From: Mermis nigrescens
Taxonomy: Eukaryota > Nematoda > Enoplea > Mermithida > Mermithidae
Direction of reading: 5' to 3'
Assembly (NCBI GenBank): GCA_036768485.1
Contig: JAVLUZ010000143.1
Coordinates: forward strand, 1,669,633 to 1,733,632
Length of the DNA stretch: 64,000 nt
Part shown: positions 23,530-35,862 of the stretch, piece by piece
Numbering within the stretch: position 1 is the first letter of the stretch
How the letters are laid out: every line of letters begins with the position of its first letter
Translations under genes and position numbers: made by a program
Notes under the pieces: model-generated
The model's input: only the letters and a program-made list of their open reading frames with translations
What the model was told of the DNA's origin: nothing
Database searches by the model: none

Positions 23530-24716
23530 TCATAGGTAGCGCGATAGCGCTACCTATGATTTGTTTATCACAGCGAGTGCGAAATTTGTGTCCCCCTCAC
23601 AGCAAGAACGGCACACACCTGGGAGGTGCGATTCTTCTAATCGATAGATAATTAAAAAACTCGATGTTGATTTTTTGATTTTTGTTTACACTCAATACCG
23701 AGTTAGCAATGAGTGTGTAAAGTGTAAATCGGAAAATCGAATAATTTGCGGATGGCCATTTTTTAAGAAAAATCTTGTTTCCGAGTTGTAGATTACGAAT
23801 CTGACCTTAAAATTTCTTTACACTCAATCGTTGTTACACAAAAGAGAAAAGTATACGTGTTTTTTACTCTTTGCGTGTCCATCAGCTTATCTAGCTCAAT
23901 TTTGGTTTCTGTGCAGTCCAATTGGTTTTATAATGTAGAGGGTTACAATATATTAGAACGCACAATTTTTCTCTTTTTACGCAATATTTCTCGATCTGTG
24001 ATGGTTTTAGTGTAAAGGGTTTGAGACGAAAAAAACGAAATTTCTTTAGCTACTCCGCTAAGTAGACGGAACATGCTAATTATGCTTGAAATGTGCCCTA
24101 TCCTTAGCTTTACAGATCCTGATTTATTTTGTTTCTATACACCCAATATTGCGTTATTAGCACAAGTGTAAAATTTACACTGAGAAGCACTTTTCCGCCA
24201 AGAACATTGGGTATCAAACAATTTGCAGAGGATCAATTTTTTTAAAAAACATGTTGCCCTTGAGTTGCAGGTTACGAGTCTGACCATAAAATTTCTTTAT
24301 ACATAATGATTGTTGCACCAAAGTGTAAAGTACACGGGTTTTTTTGCTGTTAGCGTGTCCTGAAGCTTATCTAACTCAATTTTGGTTTCTGTGCATACCA
24401 ATTGGTTTTATAATGTAGAGAGAGGGTTACAATATCTCAAAATATAAATTTTTTCCTCTTTTAACGCAATATTTCTTGATCTGTGATCGTTTTAGCGTAA
24501 AGGGTTCGTAACAAATAAATAAATTTCTTCAGCTACTCCGCTAGGTAGGCGGAACATGCTAATTATGCTTAAAATGTGCCCTGACCTTAGCGTTACAGAT
24601 CCTAGTTTATTTTGTTTCCATACACCCAATATTGCGTTATTAACACAAGTGTAAAGTTTACATTGAGAAGCACAATTTGCGGAGGGCCAATTTTTTAAAA
24701 GATGTTGTCTTTAAGT
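23530..24716 (-). repeat. Family G repeat, inverted copy
   Basis: Begins with the hairpin ATCATAGGTAGCGC/TATC/GCGCTACCTATGAT (read on the complement) and reads, inverted, as the 14.0-15.04 kb copy, including 'cactttacacactcattgct' and the GTGTGCCGTT block. It breaks at about 24716, where a tRNA-containing MITE joins. Confidence 0.68.
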
Positions 24717-25194
24717 TCCTCTTCTTTCTTATTTACTGTAGGTCGCTAAATCTCACTGTAGCTACGTAGCAAAGAAGAGTTTTTCAATAGCATTTTTGCG
24801 GCATAATTCATTCGTGTCTTCCAGCAGTACAATCAGCTTACAGATAAAAATCGCGCATTCAGCTTATCCTAAGTTGACACTTTAAACACAATAGACTAAG
24901 ATGTCAAGAAACAACGCAAACCCCCGCTTAGCCCAGTGGTAAAACGTCTGCTTGTCGTCGACGCAACCCGGATTCGATCCCAGAAGCGCACTTACTACAG
25001 TATGTCCCAGCACTGATTAAACGCCCAAAGTGGATTCATGTGGGTGAATTAGTGCGTTAAACATGGATGATTTCCAGCCAATCGCCCTCACTAAGCTGAT
25101 CTGCCGAATTATAATAATTCGTCTTGTTTCGCTTACTGTAGCCTTTGAAAAAATTCACTTAAAAGCTCCCGAATAAATGAAACAGAGTTTATAG
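24716..25194 (+). mobile_element. tRNA-containing MITE/SINE hybrid (copy 2, left-truncated)
   Basis: Matches, inverted, the element at 44250-44800: 'ttctttcttatttactgtag', 'gcggcataattcattcgtg', the tRNA-like block, 'cagcactgattaaa', and the terminus 'gaataaatgaaacagagttt'. The left inverted terminus is missing, so this copy is truncated. Confidence 0.72.
24926..24984 (+). ncRNA. tRNA-derived segment with pol III A and B boxes
   Basis: TAGCCCAGTGG matches the A-box consensus and GGATTCGATCC resembles a B box, about 40 bases apart, as in a tRNA body. No intact cloverleaf with acceptor stem can be drawn, so this is a tRNA-derived promoter region rather than a tRNA gene. The equivalent block in the other copy lies at 44470-44536 on the minus strand. 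Confidence 0.6.
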
Positions 25195-25199
25195 GTAAA

Positions 25200-26350
25200 G
25201 TAATACAGTAGGTGCATAGGTACCTATAATCTAATCCACGAACCCATGTGTATGGATTACAATTCCTGATTCAATGCAAATTGATTAAGCGGTTTAATTG
25301 AAGTAGCAATCGTGATATTGTGCATATAAAATTGTATCATGCAAAAGTATGCTACGGTCAGCTGCGTAGAAATCACTTTTGTAGCTGTTCGCTGGATCGT
25401 TAAAAATTGAATTCCATGCACAAGGTTCCGTGAAATAGACTATACATAGTTTTTAAATTATGTACATATGTTGTGCATAGATACGCTCGGAAAACATCCT
25501 TATTAAATTAGTGATCGATTTTTCACTTACTTGACAGAGTGGGTAGCAAGTTTCGAAACTGGCGGAAAAAAGTGCTTTAACGCTGTAAAATTGTGTTCCG
25601 TCCAATTGAAAAATCATCCTAAAACATTTACCTTCTTAATTCACAAAAATTTAAAACAAAAAGAAATTTGATGAAATAGAAGTGCATAAAGCGAAAAGTT
25701 TAAACCTCATTATTTAAAAAGCCAGAAGAAGTAAGAAACTTAATGATGAAGAGTGAACAAATAGAAAGTGTAAACTTCATTTCGGCCAAAATAATTTATA
25801 TGAAAATTGTGAAAAACGGGTGAACAAATTGAAATGTCGTTGTTCCGAAGTAGTCATCTCTTCACAATCCAAAATCTGAAAAACAAACCAGAAAAAATAG
25901 ATACAAACTGAGTGTAAAATCAGAATTTAAAGTGTAAAGTAAACGCTGTTATTGGTCGGCGTAAACACCTTAAGCTGTTCCGACTCTACACGGCTGATAG
26001 CTTGGAGCAGACTCACTTCTGACTTCGGGCACCTCTGTCTTACCTCTGACTTCAGGCGGTTGGTCGATCATCTGGCACCAGTCGATCGGTCTTTTATCTG
26101 CAGTTGGTTTCGCTTGTCACTGGTCGGTCCGGTGGCTTAGGAGCGGGGGATGTCAAGGAGGGGACTCCTACCCTTATGGTTTCCTTCCCCAAGGACATCC
26201 CTCCCCTAGGACGGCTGCATTCCTCACGGCTGCTTCCTTCTGTACCATTCCCATGTTTTAATGCTATTACCTTTCAAAGGATATGTCCAAACTTGCGTAA
26301 ACTCAAACGATCTTCCTTGTTCTTCATCTCCTTTGACTGGCTAGTACGGA
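25200..26350. other. No gene recognised
   Basis: AT-rich to 25.93 kb. 25940-26350 is GC-richer and pyrimidine-biased with two short open frames, but no recognisable protein or repeat. Confidence 0.35.
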
Positions 26351-26356
26351 TATATG

Positions 26357-26607
26357 CACACCTGGCTTAGATGGGTATGCACCGCCCTCTCGAGAAACCA
26401 AAATACCCCCACAGAAACCAAAATAACCCCCAGAATTCAATTTTTGAAATTTTTTTTGTTTTTTTCGCAATTTTTCCTTTCAATAGATAGTGCTAGATGA
26501 GAAACTTTTAAAAATTGTGTTTTTTCACCATACCACCATTTTTAGGGCCATTTTTTGACCTTTGAGTAATCTTGCACCCTCCAGAATTTCGACGTTGCCC
26601 ACCTATG
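26357..26607. mobile_element. hAT-like MITE, family E (copy E4)
   Basis: 251 bp. Begins CACACCTGGC and ends GCCCACCTATG, with a pyrimidine-rich 'gaaaccaaaatacccccac' block and the conserved 'ataccaccatttttagggcc'. Flanks GATATATG and AATATATG give an 8-bp target duplication with one mismatch. Confidence 0.78.
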
Positions 26608-26647
26608 AATATATGTATGGCCTGAAGTATTAAATAAAAGAAGGGAA

Positions 26648-27190
26648 CTAGCAAAGAAAAATGCTCCGATAGAACAAAAAAAGTGAATATACTTGAATTT
26701 CTTCATTGTTAAAGATGTTAAACGAGGACTATGGAAAATTTCACTATATACCCAGAAGCCATAGGAATGTGCTAAACAGTTAGACTTCCCCTAAACATCG
26801 CAAAAATCGAAGTATATTTTGCGGCCTATGCGCGTTTCTGCTCCGTAGTAATTTCAATAACGATGGCGAGTATTTTGAATACCTTATTTTGGAAAATTTA
26901 ACCGAATTTTCTGTGGATATTCATGCAAACTATCGAGTTGGCCATGTAGGTGTAAAGTTTACACTTTTGTCTTTTACGCCACAGCTCTGTGGAAGGTCAA
27001 GATTTTAATAAATAAATAATACATTAATTAAATAGTCATGAAGGTGTCTTCAGTGCTCTCATGCGAAACACTTAAAAACGTTTTGTGACTACAACCTCAT
27101 TTTTCACAGGCCGCAGAACATACTTCGATTTTCGCGTTGTTTAGGGGAAGTCTAATTGTTTAGCACATTCATATGGCTTCTGCGCATAGT
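26648..27190. mobile_element. Long-TIR element, family F (copy F2)
   Basis: Starts ACTAGCAAAGAAAAATGCTC. Contains 'cgaagtatattttgcggcc' and its inverted counterpart near 27111-27130. The right arm is cut short at about 27190, followed by a small 'agtaacatgaa' duplication. The left flank matches, inverted, the right flank of F3. Confidence 0.68.
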
Positions 27191-27348
27191 AAGTAACATG
27201 AAGTAAGTAACATGAACATATGAAGTTGTGTAACATATACAGTAACATGAACATATTTGGCTTCCCAGCGATTCGTCTGTGTACCAAAAATTTAGATTGC
27301 CTGCCTGAAACAGAAAATTATAATTAAAGCCTTTTTTAATCTATTTAC

Positions 27349-27548
27349 CAGTGGCGGATCCAGGATTTTCCTAAGGGGGCGGTACCCCTAAGGGGGGCGA
27401 AACTATGACTTGGGCGGAAAAATTAGCCGTTTTACCCTAAAATCGCTAAAAATCACTCAAAAATCCTCAATTTTGCGCACTATTTTGGGCCGATGGGGGT
27501 GGGGGTGGGGGGCGGCCGCCGCTCCCACCGCCCTTAAATTCGCCCCTG
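27349..27548. mobile_element. hAT-like MITE, family B (copy B5)
   Basis: 200 bp from CAGTGGCGGATCCAGG to TTCGCCCCTG. Flanks CTATTTAC and CTATGTAC form an 8-bp target duplication with one mismatch. Confidence 0.82.
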
Positions 27549-27838
27549 CTATGTACAATGCTGCTCCTCTGCTCGACCGACGACCTGCTATATATAATCT
27601 GCCAAGCATGAAAAGATGGGATGTCACAGTAAAAAAGACACTTGGTTTTCATGCGATTTCATGCATTAGCTCAAAAATAGACGTGTGCTAATTTCGCTCA
27701 GCAATATTAAGTCCTTAAGACAGCTATTTATGTGCATTTAAAAAAATAGTATTTACTGTAATACATGTCATTTGAATCAAAACGATCGTCTCGTCTATTC
27801 TTCAGTTTACAGACGAGCGCACAGCGCACTATAGTAAT

Positions 27839-28575
27839 CAGTGTTTTTTTCTGTACAAGGTCCGTTTGTACATGTACAAAGATGGTCCCCAAAAGTCTGT
27901 ACATTTTGTGCATGCAAATTTTTGTGTACTATACTATAGTACAGTAGCGATTTTAGTGTGGTTAAACAGGGTTTTCGATCTTTGGTAGTGTATTATAGCT
28001 AATTTCTGGGTTTCTGACGCCAAAAAATACTAAAAATTATCTGAAAACGGCGCGAAGCGCCGAAAAATGTTGACATTTTTCCATTCTAAATGCAAATTCT
28101 GCCATTTTAAAGATATATAGGACAAATAATTTATCAGTTCGGAGCGAAGCGCCGAAAATTGTGGGAATTTTACATCTTTTTACAGTTTTTGTCTTCCGAA
28201 AAATCTTTGTACATTTTGTACACACAAAATTTTTGGGCACTATAATATGGTATAGCAGCGACTTTAGTGTGGTAAAAACAGAGTTCTCCAACTTTTCATA
28301 GTGTGTTTTAGCTAATTTCTGGGTCTCTAAGGGTAAAAATCACTAAGAATCGTCGAAAAATTTGACATTTTTACTTTTGAAATGCAATTTCTGCCATTAT
28401 AAAGATATATAGAACACACAATTACTCATTTTGGCGCGAAGCGCCGAAATTTTCCCGAATTTTAGACCTTTTTTGCAATTTTTGTCTTCCCAAAAATCTT
28501 TGTACATGTACAAAGACGGTCCCGAAAAGTCTTTGTACATCGGGAGAAATCTTTGCCGAGTACAAAAAAACCGTG
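27839..28575. mobile_element. hAT-like MITE, family C (copy C1)
   Basis: 737 bp. Begins CAGTGTTTTTTTCTGTACAA and ends ACAAAAAAACCGTG, flanked by a perfect 8-bp duplication ATAGTAAT (27831-27838, 28576-28583). Contains three copies of the hairpin GGCGCGAAGCGCC or a one-base variant (28049, 28141, 28433). A ~300-bp internal duplication explains its greater length than the ~440-bp copies at 34-37 kb. Confidence 0.85.
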
Positions 28576-28589
28576 ATAGTAATGCATAT

Positions 28590-29020
28590 ATCTCGTCCTC
28601 TGCGGGAGCCATACCGACCTAGGCAGAAGCGAAACCGACCCAAGCGGAAGTACTACCACTCACGTAAAACCAAGCCTGAGCCTATTAAAAATAAACACGT
28701 TTGGAAAAAATTGATGTTTACGGCTGTACTTTGTATAGGTGTACAGAGCAGGTATTAAAGACGCTCGTGCCTTTTGATGCTTCGTTAAAAAGAAGAATGG
28801 TTTGTGGGCACTTGTTATTGGCCAATATTGGCCTGCAATTTTTTTAAAGGCCAATATCGGCTCCTAACGCGTGCTTCCCGCATGCGCTAAGGGCCAACTT
28901 GTGCACATTTTTAAATTCTGAAAAAAGTAAACAGCACTGGATTTCGACCTTAGCATTTTCACGTTGATAGGCGCATGCACCTGCACTGCGCCATATGCGT
29001 AACTTCAAAAGAAAAGTTTG
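28590..29020. other. No gene recognised
   Basis: Includes a duplicated 'ggccaatatyggc' motif at 28829-28862. No recognisable coding region up to the LINE remnant. Confidence 0.35.
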
Positions 29021-29027
29021 AAGAATA

Positions 29028-30460
29028 ATGCAAAAGTTGTTTTCTGATCGAGGCCGTCGATCGAAGGTCTATGCTAGACCTGATCGCACTTGGCAACAGC
29101 GCGAAACCCTTCGCCATTTGAACGCTGAATTGGCTGAAAAACGGGATTCGGGCGAGATGAATTGGTTCATCGATCGTAATTCTTATGAGTTGAAGCAGTT
29201 TAAGCGTCCTTTGCCTCCCCCTTAGGGAGTTCACGCCCCTAGTGTTCCTGTTAAAAAGCTCAATTCTAAGAAAATCAATATCAGCTGTGTTTTATTTAAT
29301 GCTAAAAGTTTGCTAAATAAGGTATCTGAATTTCATGCTCTACTTTCTTCAGAACGTTATGATTTAGTGTTCGTCTCTGAGACATGGTTACATGATCATA
29401 TCTCTGATGGCCTTATTTGTCCATATGCAACTTATTCTGTTCACAGATGTGACAGAATTGGCTATAGGGGAGGAGGTGTCACACTCTTTTTCAAGAAGTC
29501 CCTAAAAATCATCAATGTTTCTATTGTGGAAGAATTCTTGTGTCCTGAAGTATTAGTTTGTGATTTTCACTTGTGTAAAAAATCTGTCAGATTCATAATG
29601 TGTTATCGTCCACCCCAATATGACTGAGAAATCGCTAATAAGTTAAGTAAATTATTTGAACATTATGTCGAAAATGCTCAAAATTGTATCCTACTAGGTG
29701 ATTTTAATTTGCCTGATTTGAATTTGAATATTATTTCTGCTTATAGAAACCCTGTGACACAAGTATTTTATGACTGTTTTGTCAATCTTGGTCTTATACA
29801 ATTATGTTTGGACCCAAATAGAGATGAAAATATTCTTGATCTAATTTTGTGTACTTCCAGCAATCTTGTCTTCAATGTATTAACTACTGAACCTTTCTCT
29901 AATAGTGATCATTCTAGCATTGAGTTCAGTTTACCTGCGTCTGTAGTACCCAACCAAACTTCCCTTGAGTATGACTTCAGAAAAGCGGACTATGCATTTA
30001 TCGAGATTTTTTTAGCCTCTATTGATTGGCACCTCTGTTTTACCCATTGCATTAGCATTAACGATTTTTATGCTGTTTTTCTTGACATAATTAATGAGGC
30101 TATACATCGATACGTTCCTTTTAAGCATACTGTGCATAAAAAATCATTGCCAAAGTCGTGTCGTAAATTGCAACTAATTAAAAAGGAACTTTGGGAAAAG
30201 TATAAAAAGAGTCGTTGTCCTGTTATTTTAAACAAGTATAAGAAGATTACTAAAGAAATTAAATTTGCTTTGAAAGATCTTTTCACGAGGGAGGAACGTA
30301 AGCTTTTAAATTCTCGAAATGTAAAAAATTTTTATTCTTTCGTTAATGACCGTTTAAGAATGACTAAGTCAGCTTCAATATTAATGTGTGATGGCAGGAT
30401 GATAGATAATGATTTTGAAAAAGCTAAAGCTTACAATTCTTTTTTGCGAGTAATTTTGTT
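29028..30460 (+). pseudogene. LINE ORF2, endonuclease part (Jockey/CR1-type), truncated
   Basis: An apurinic/apyrimidinic-type endonuclease domain of a non-LTR retrotransposon, which nicks target DNA to prime reverse transcription. Family landmarks appear in order: FNAKSLLNKVSEF, VSETWLHD, GYRGGGV, CYRPPQ, LLGDFNLP and NSDHSSIEF, followed by the basic linker before the reverse transcriptase (RKLQLIKKELWEKYK, KAKAYNSF). Lesions: an in-frame TAG at 29223 just before the domain, a TGA at 29625 inside it, and a one-base shift in a T-run near 30440. The reverse transcriptase is absent because a repeat element joins at 30461. The 5' start is not defined. Family is assigned by motif reading; clade is less certain. 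Confidence 0.85.
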
Positions 30461-30649
30461 CACACCTGGGCAATGCCCCATATCGCCCTCAACCGGCAAT
30501 GGGCCGGACCAATCCTGCAACGGGGCGAAGGGTCTCTGGGATGGGGGCTATGTTTTGTACATGGGCATAGATACATGCTGAAGGTCGATTGACAGTCTAA
30601 ATATGACGACTTGAGAAGCAAATGAGCAAACTACTTATGCTACCTATGT

Positions 30650-32720
30650 ACCAAGTAACCTTTTTCCAAGTGCATGACAACTCACAAGATAACCCTTTTT
30701 GAGAAGCAGTCCACCTTTTTCGGGGACCGACTAATCTATTTATTAGAGCACCAACCTTTTTTGGGAACCGACCAACCTTTTTTAAGTAGCAGACAACCTT
30801 TTTTGCGAACCGACCAACGTTTTAATGGGAGCAGCCAACTTTTTTGGAAACCGACCAATTTTTTTGGGAACCACTCAATTTTTTAAGGGAGCAGCCAACC
30901 TTTTTTGGGAACCAATCAACGTTTTTTTGAGGGAGCAGCCAACCGTTTTTGGGAGCCGACCAACCTTTTGAAGGGAGCATGCAACCTTTCTTGGGGACCG
31001 GCCAACCTGTCTTAGGGAGCAGGCAACTTTTTTCGGGAAACAACCAACCATTTAAGGGAGTAGCCAAGTTTTTTTTGGGAACCACCCAACCTTTTCATGG
31101 AACCAGCCAACCTTTTTTGGGAACCAACTAACCTTTAAAAGGAACAGCCAACTTTTTTTGGGAACCAACCAACCTTTTTTAAGGGACCAGCCAACCTTTT
31201 TTGGGAACCGACCAACCTGTTTAAGGAACCAGCCAACCTTCTTTGAGAACCGACCAACCTTTTTAAGGGAGCAGGCAACCTTTTTTGGGAACCGAACAAC
31301 CTTTTTAAGGGAGCAGGTAAGCTTTTTGGGGACCGACCAACCTGTCTTAGGGAACAGGCAACCTTTTCGGGAGCCAATCAACCATAAGGAGCAGCCATGT
31401 TTTTTGGGGAACCACCCAACCTTTTCATGGAACCAGCCAACCTTTTTTGGGGACCAACCAACCTTTTCATGGAACCAGCCAACCTTTTTTGGGAACCGAC
31501 CAACCTTTTCATGGAACCAGCCAACCTTTTTTGGGGACCAACCAACCTTTTCATGGAACCAGCCAACCTTTTTTGGGAACCGACCAACCTTTATAAGGAA
31601 CCAGCCAACCTTTTTAAGGGACCAGCCAACCTTTCTTGAGAACCAACCAACCTTTTTAAGGGACCAGCCAACCTTTCTTGGGAACCGACCAACCTTTATA
31701 AGGGAGCAGGCAACCTTTTTTGGAAACCAGCCAACCTTTTCATAGAAGCAGCCAACCTTTTTGGGAACCGACCAACCTTTTTAAGGAGAGCACGGACCAA
31801 CCCTTTTTTGGGAACCGACCAACCTTTTTCAGGAACCAGCCAACCTATTTTGGGAGCCAACCAACCTTTTTAAGGAACCAGCCAACCTTTTTGGGAACCG
31901 ACCAACTTTTTAAGGGAGCAGGCAACCTTTTTTGGGAACCAACCAACCTTTTTGGGATTAAGGGACCAGCCAACCTTTTTTGGGAACCGACCAACCTTTT
32001 TAAGGGAGCAGGCAACCTTTTTTGGGAACCAACCAACCTATTTTGGGAGCCAACCAACCTTTTTAAGGAACCAGCCAATCTTTTTGGGAACCGACCAACC
32101 TTTTTAAGGGAGCAGGCCAACCTTTTTTGGGAACCGACCACCCTTTTTCAGGAACCAGCCAACCTATTTTGGGAGCCAACCAACCTTTTTAAGGGACCAG
32201 CCAACCTTTTTTGGGAACCGACCAACCTTTTTAAGGGAGCAGGCAACCTTTTTTTGGGAACCAACCAACCTTTTTCAGGAACCAGCCAACCTATTTTTGG
32301 AGCCAACCAACCTTTTTAAGGAACCAACCAACCTTTTTTGGGAACCGACCAACCTTTTTAAGGAACCAGCCAACCTTTTTCACGAGCCAGACAACCTTTT
32401 CTCAAGAACCAGGCAACCTTGTTTAGAAAGCAGACAACTTTTTATTCTAAAACCAGACTATGTACCATTTTTCAGAAATCAGGGAACCTTTTTCAAGAAC
32501 GAGGGCAACTTTAATGAACCGGGCGACCTTATTTCAGAAAACAGAAAACCTTATTTTCAAAAACCAGGCAACTTTTCCTCATGAGCCAGACAATATTTTC
32601 TTCAAAAATCAGACAACCTTTTTCTGGAACCAGTCAGCCTTTTTCAAGAAGCAGGCAACCTCTTCAGGGATCAGGCAACCTTTTTTCAGAAACCAGATAA
32701 CCTCAAAAAAACAGGTAACA
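30650..32720 (+). repeat. Long 21-bp minisatellite array
   Basis: About 2 kb of alternating 21-bp units of the types AACCTTTTTTGGGAACCGACC and AACCTTTTTAAGGGAGCAGGC, roughly 95 copies, degrading toward the right. Because 21 is divisible by three, several frames stay open for long stretches and appear to encode 7-residue repeats such as PTFFGNR. This is a consequence of the period and not evidence of a gene. Confidence 0.9.
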
Positions 32721-32732
32721 TTTTTTAAAATC

Positions 32733-32805
32733 CAGGCCTATTCTTGACTGTTTTTGAAATAGATGGGGCACTGCCATCCTTAGGAAAATCCTACATCCGC
32801 CACTG
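32733..32805. mobile_element. Family B right-end fragment
   Basis: The last ~70 bp matches the right end of the long B copy at 34780-35854 ('gactgtttttg', 'cttaggaaaatcct', ATCCGCCACTG). No left end is found; it abuts the 21-bp array. Confidence 0.6.
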
Positions 32806-32809
32806 ATTC

Positions 32810-33975
32810 AGAAAGTCGCATAATTTAGTGTAAATGAATAAGTTTCAAAAATTTCTGGTACTTCATGCTAGATGTAATTACGGCATTGCTTATATTCAGA
32901 AACCTGTAAAATTGAGCTTAAAAGGATTACAAAATTTTTGTAATTTTCTTGCGCTTTGCGCCAAATCCAATTTCTGTTTTGCTTATCTTCAGAGAGCTTC
33001 ACAATTGAGCTTCAAGGGATAAAATTATAAAAAAACAGTCGAAAATTCCCATTACTTTGCTGCAAAGTTTTATAATTTGCACATTGTTGCATTGTTTGTC
33101 CTGAAAAAATTGCAAAATTGAGTTCAAAAGAGTAAAAACGCTAAAATTCTTCTCAAATACTTATTTATTTTATCACCACAAGCTAAAGATATGATTCCAT
33201 GACGCAAAACACGTCAGAAAATGTCGATTTATCGCATAAGCTGGCTTATAAACGTTATATACATTTTCAAGATATTAGCCATTCTCTCTCCCTGAAATAA
33301 AATCCTGGCCAAGGGGCTGTTTAGATGTAAATCATATTATTTTTGAATAGATCCACGATTTCTAGAGGGGATGGGGTGGAGTAGAAATAATTTTCTCGAA
33401 AAATAGCAAGAAATATTTTCAGCGATGTCAAAATTTATACTCAAACCAGCGACGTTCACAGTCTAAGAAGTTTGTCCTACTATGATTTATGTAATACTGC
33501 TTCTGAAACAAACAAGGATCAAAACAAGTAGAATTTTTAACATTTCAGGTCGAAATTCAAAGTTTTTCGTCGCATTTTAAGTATTGGCTTCAGAGTAAGT
33601 ATTTTGAAAACGTTTAAAGTTTAAATGCTTAGAATCTCAATAAAGCAATAGTCCGACCTTAAATGTCAAAAATTTTGAAAATTAAGTCTTAATGGCACCC
33701 ATTTACATCACATATTTTTATTTTGCAAATTATGTTGGGCTATTGCAAAATAACGCCGAATCTGCGCTTATTTTTGAGAGCACTGTTTATTTTGTTTGAA
33801 GCTGGTTTATACTTGAGTAACCCAGCTGTGTAGCACTAAGCACGATACACTGCACGTCATCTAATCTCTCGTCTACTGCTCATATATATGTAGAATTTTG
33901 CTAAGTAAGATTTACGCGTTAAAATTAAATAAAATTAAGTTATAATTAGTGCGACCGACGTTTGTTGCCTCAGTT
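32810..33975. other. AT-rich sequence, no gene seen
   Basis: Contains degenerate 'gcgctttgcgcc' (32950) related to the recurrent hairpin motif. No protein or RNA gene recognised. Confidence 0.35.
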
Positions 33976-33980
33976 TAAAC

Positions 33981-34438
33981 CACGGTTTTTTTGTACTCGG
34001 CAAAGATTTTTCCCGATGTATAAAGACTTTTCGGGACCGTCTTTGTACATATACAAAGATTTTTGGAGAGACAAAAATTGCAAAAAAGGTCTAAAATTCG
34101 CAAAAATTTCCGGTGCTTCGTGCAGAAATGAGTAATTGTGTGTTCTATATATCTTTATTATGGCAGAAATTGCATTTCAAAAGAAAAAAATGTCAAATTT
34201 TTCGGCGCTTCGCGCCGTTTTAAGACGATTTTTATGATTGTTGCCCTTAGAGATCCAGATTTAAGATTTTAGCTAAAATACACTACCAAAAGTTCTAACA
34301 ACTCTTTTTACCACACTAAAATCGATACTGTACCATATTATAGTACCCAAAAATTTGTGTGTTCAAAATGTACAAAGACTTTCGGGGACTATCTTATCTT
34401 TGTACATGTACAAACGGACCTTGTACAAAAAAACACTG
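33981..34438. mobile_element. hAT-like MITE, family C (copy C2)
   Basis: 458 bp, CACGGTTTTTTTGTACTCGG to TTGTACAAAAAAACACTG. Flanks GTTTAAAC and GTTTAACA form an imperfect 8-bp duplication. Contains GGCGCTTCGCGCC at 34204-34216. Confidence 0.75.
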
Positions 34439-34779
34439 GTTTAACACCTTCGGCCCAGCTTTTTTTAGCACGACCCGCATTAGCATTGTTGCTAACTAAT
34501 ATTTTTTCCATTAGCATAGAATGACACGCTCTTTTTTACCTGTATAACACATATGGTGTCAAAAGGTGCATGTTCTTTTGTTTTTCAATACAGCTGTTTG
34601 AGAATGACGTGATATTCTGCAGATCAATGGTTTGTTTGTGTTATTGTCAGTACAATTAGATTTGGAGCAATCAAAAAATTCACGCTAAGTCACAATTATT
34701 GACTACTTAATGCTCAGTGGACACAAAAAGCTGAGACTTTCGTATCTATCACCACATCAGAAATGAAAAGGCAGTTGCC

Positions 34780-35854
34780 CAGGGGCGGATTTAAGGGGGT
34801 GGCGGGGGAGGGGCGGTCGCCCCACTCCCATTGGCCAAAAATATTTGGCGAGATAAAGAATGGATATGCAATTTGCAATGATTTTTGGCCATCAATGACC
34901 ATAATTTCTCGAATTTTTCCGGGGCTACGCGCCGGATGATACCTATTGATGACATTTATTTACTTTCTTGGCGACCTGGAAACACGGTTTTGTTTTGTAT
35001 TCGGCAAAGATTTTTCCCGGTGTACAAAGACTTTTTATGACCGTCTTTGTACATGTATAAAAATTTTTATGAAGACATAAACTGCAAAAAAGGTCTGAAA
35101 TTCGCAAAAATTTTTGGCGCTTCGCGCCAAAATGAGTAATTGTGTGTCCTATATATCTTTATAATAACAGAAATCGCATTTCGAAAGGAGAAATGTCAGA
35201 ATTTTTCCGTTTTAAGACGATTCTTAATGATTTTTGCCCTCATGAAACCAGAAATTAGCCAAAATACACTACCAGAGGTCGAACAACTGTTTTTACCACA
35301 CGAAAGTCGCTACCATACTATATCATAGTACCCAAAAATTTGTGTGTTAAAAATGTACAAAGAGTTTTAGGGACCATCTTTGTGCCTGTACAAACGGACA
35401 TTGTACAAAAAAATACTGCCTGGAATTTTCTGTTCATGTATATAGGTTTCAAAACAATTTTAACAGCAGAAACAGATATTTTTGCATAGTTTTCTTCTAT
35501 TTTCAATTAAGATTTTCGATGTTTTGTATCAAATGCTATAAATACAGGAAATCAAGCAATAAATCACGCTTCTAGATGTCTATCCGCCTCAGTTTTACAA
35601 ATTTTCTGGCGCTTCGCGCCAGATTTTTGTTAAAGTCAAAAAATTAATGATTTTTTCGCACAAAATTGTCTAAAATTCTAACAGTTTCAGAAAAAATATT
35701 GCGTCAGAAGTGATTTTATGTAAAAGTATACAATGTAAAACACTGAAAAAAAACGCTATTTCGCGCGTTAAGGGCAAATTTTTGGACCTATTTTCGACTG
35801 TTTTTGGAAATGTTGGGATACCGCCCCCTTAGGAAAATCCCAGATCCGCCACTG
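34780..35854. mobile_element. Long hAT-like element, family B (copy B6)
   Basis: 1075 bp with family B ends (CAGGGGCGGATTTAAGG, GATCCGCCACTG) and a perfect 8-bp duplication CAGTTGCC (34772-34779, 35855-35862). Includes GGCGCTTCGCGCC at 35608-35620 and a nested family C element. A second, deleted copy is at 38625-39335. It is non-coding. Confidence 0.85.
34983..35418. mobile_element. hAT-like MITE, family C (copy C3), nested in B6
   Basis: 436 bp, CACGGTTTTGTTTTGTATTC to TTGTACAAAAAAATACTG, flanked by CCTGGAAA/CCTGGAAT. The corresponding position in the related copy at 38.78 kb is uninterrupted, which confirms insertion into a pre-existing B element. Confidence 0.85.
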
Positions 35855-35862
35855 CAGTTGCC

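Noticed and set aside
24926..24984. tRNA gene
   Set aside because: A and B boxes are present but no acceptor stem or complete cloverleaf can be drawn, and the block is part of a dispersed repeat.
31158..32319. Long frames encoding 7-residue repeats across the 21-bp array
   Set aside because: The unit length is a multiple of three and both strands are open in several frames; this is periodicity, not coding.
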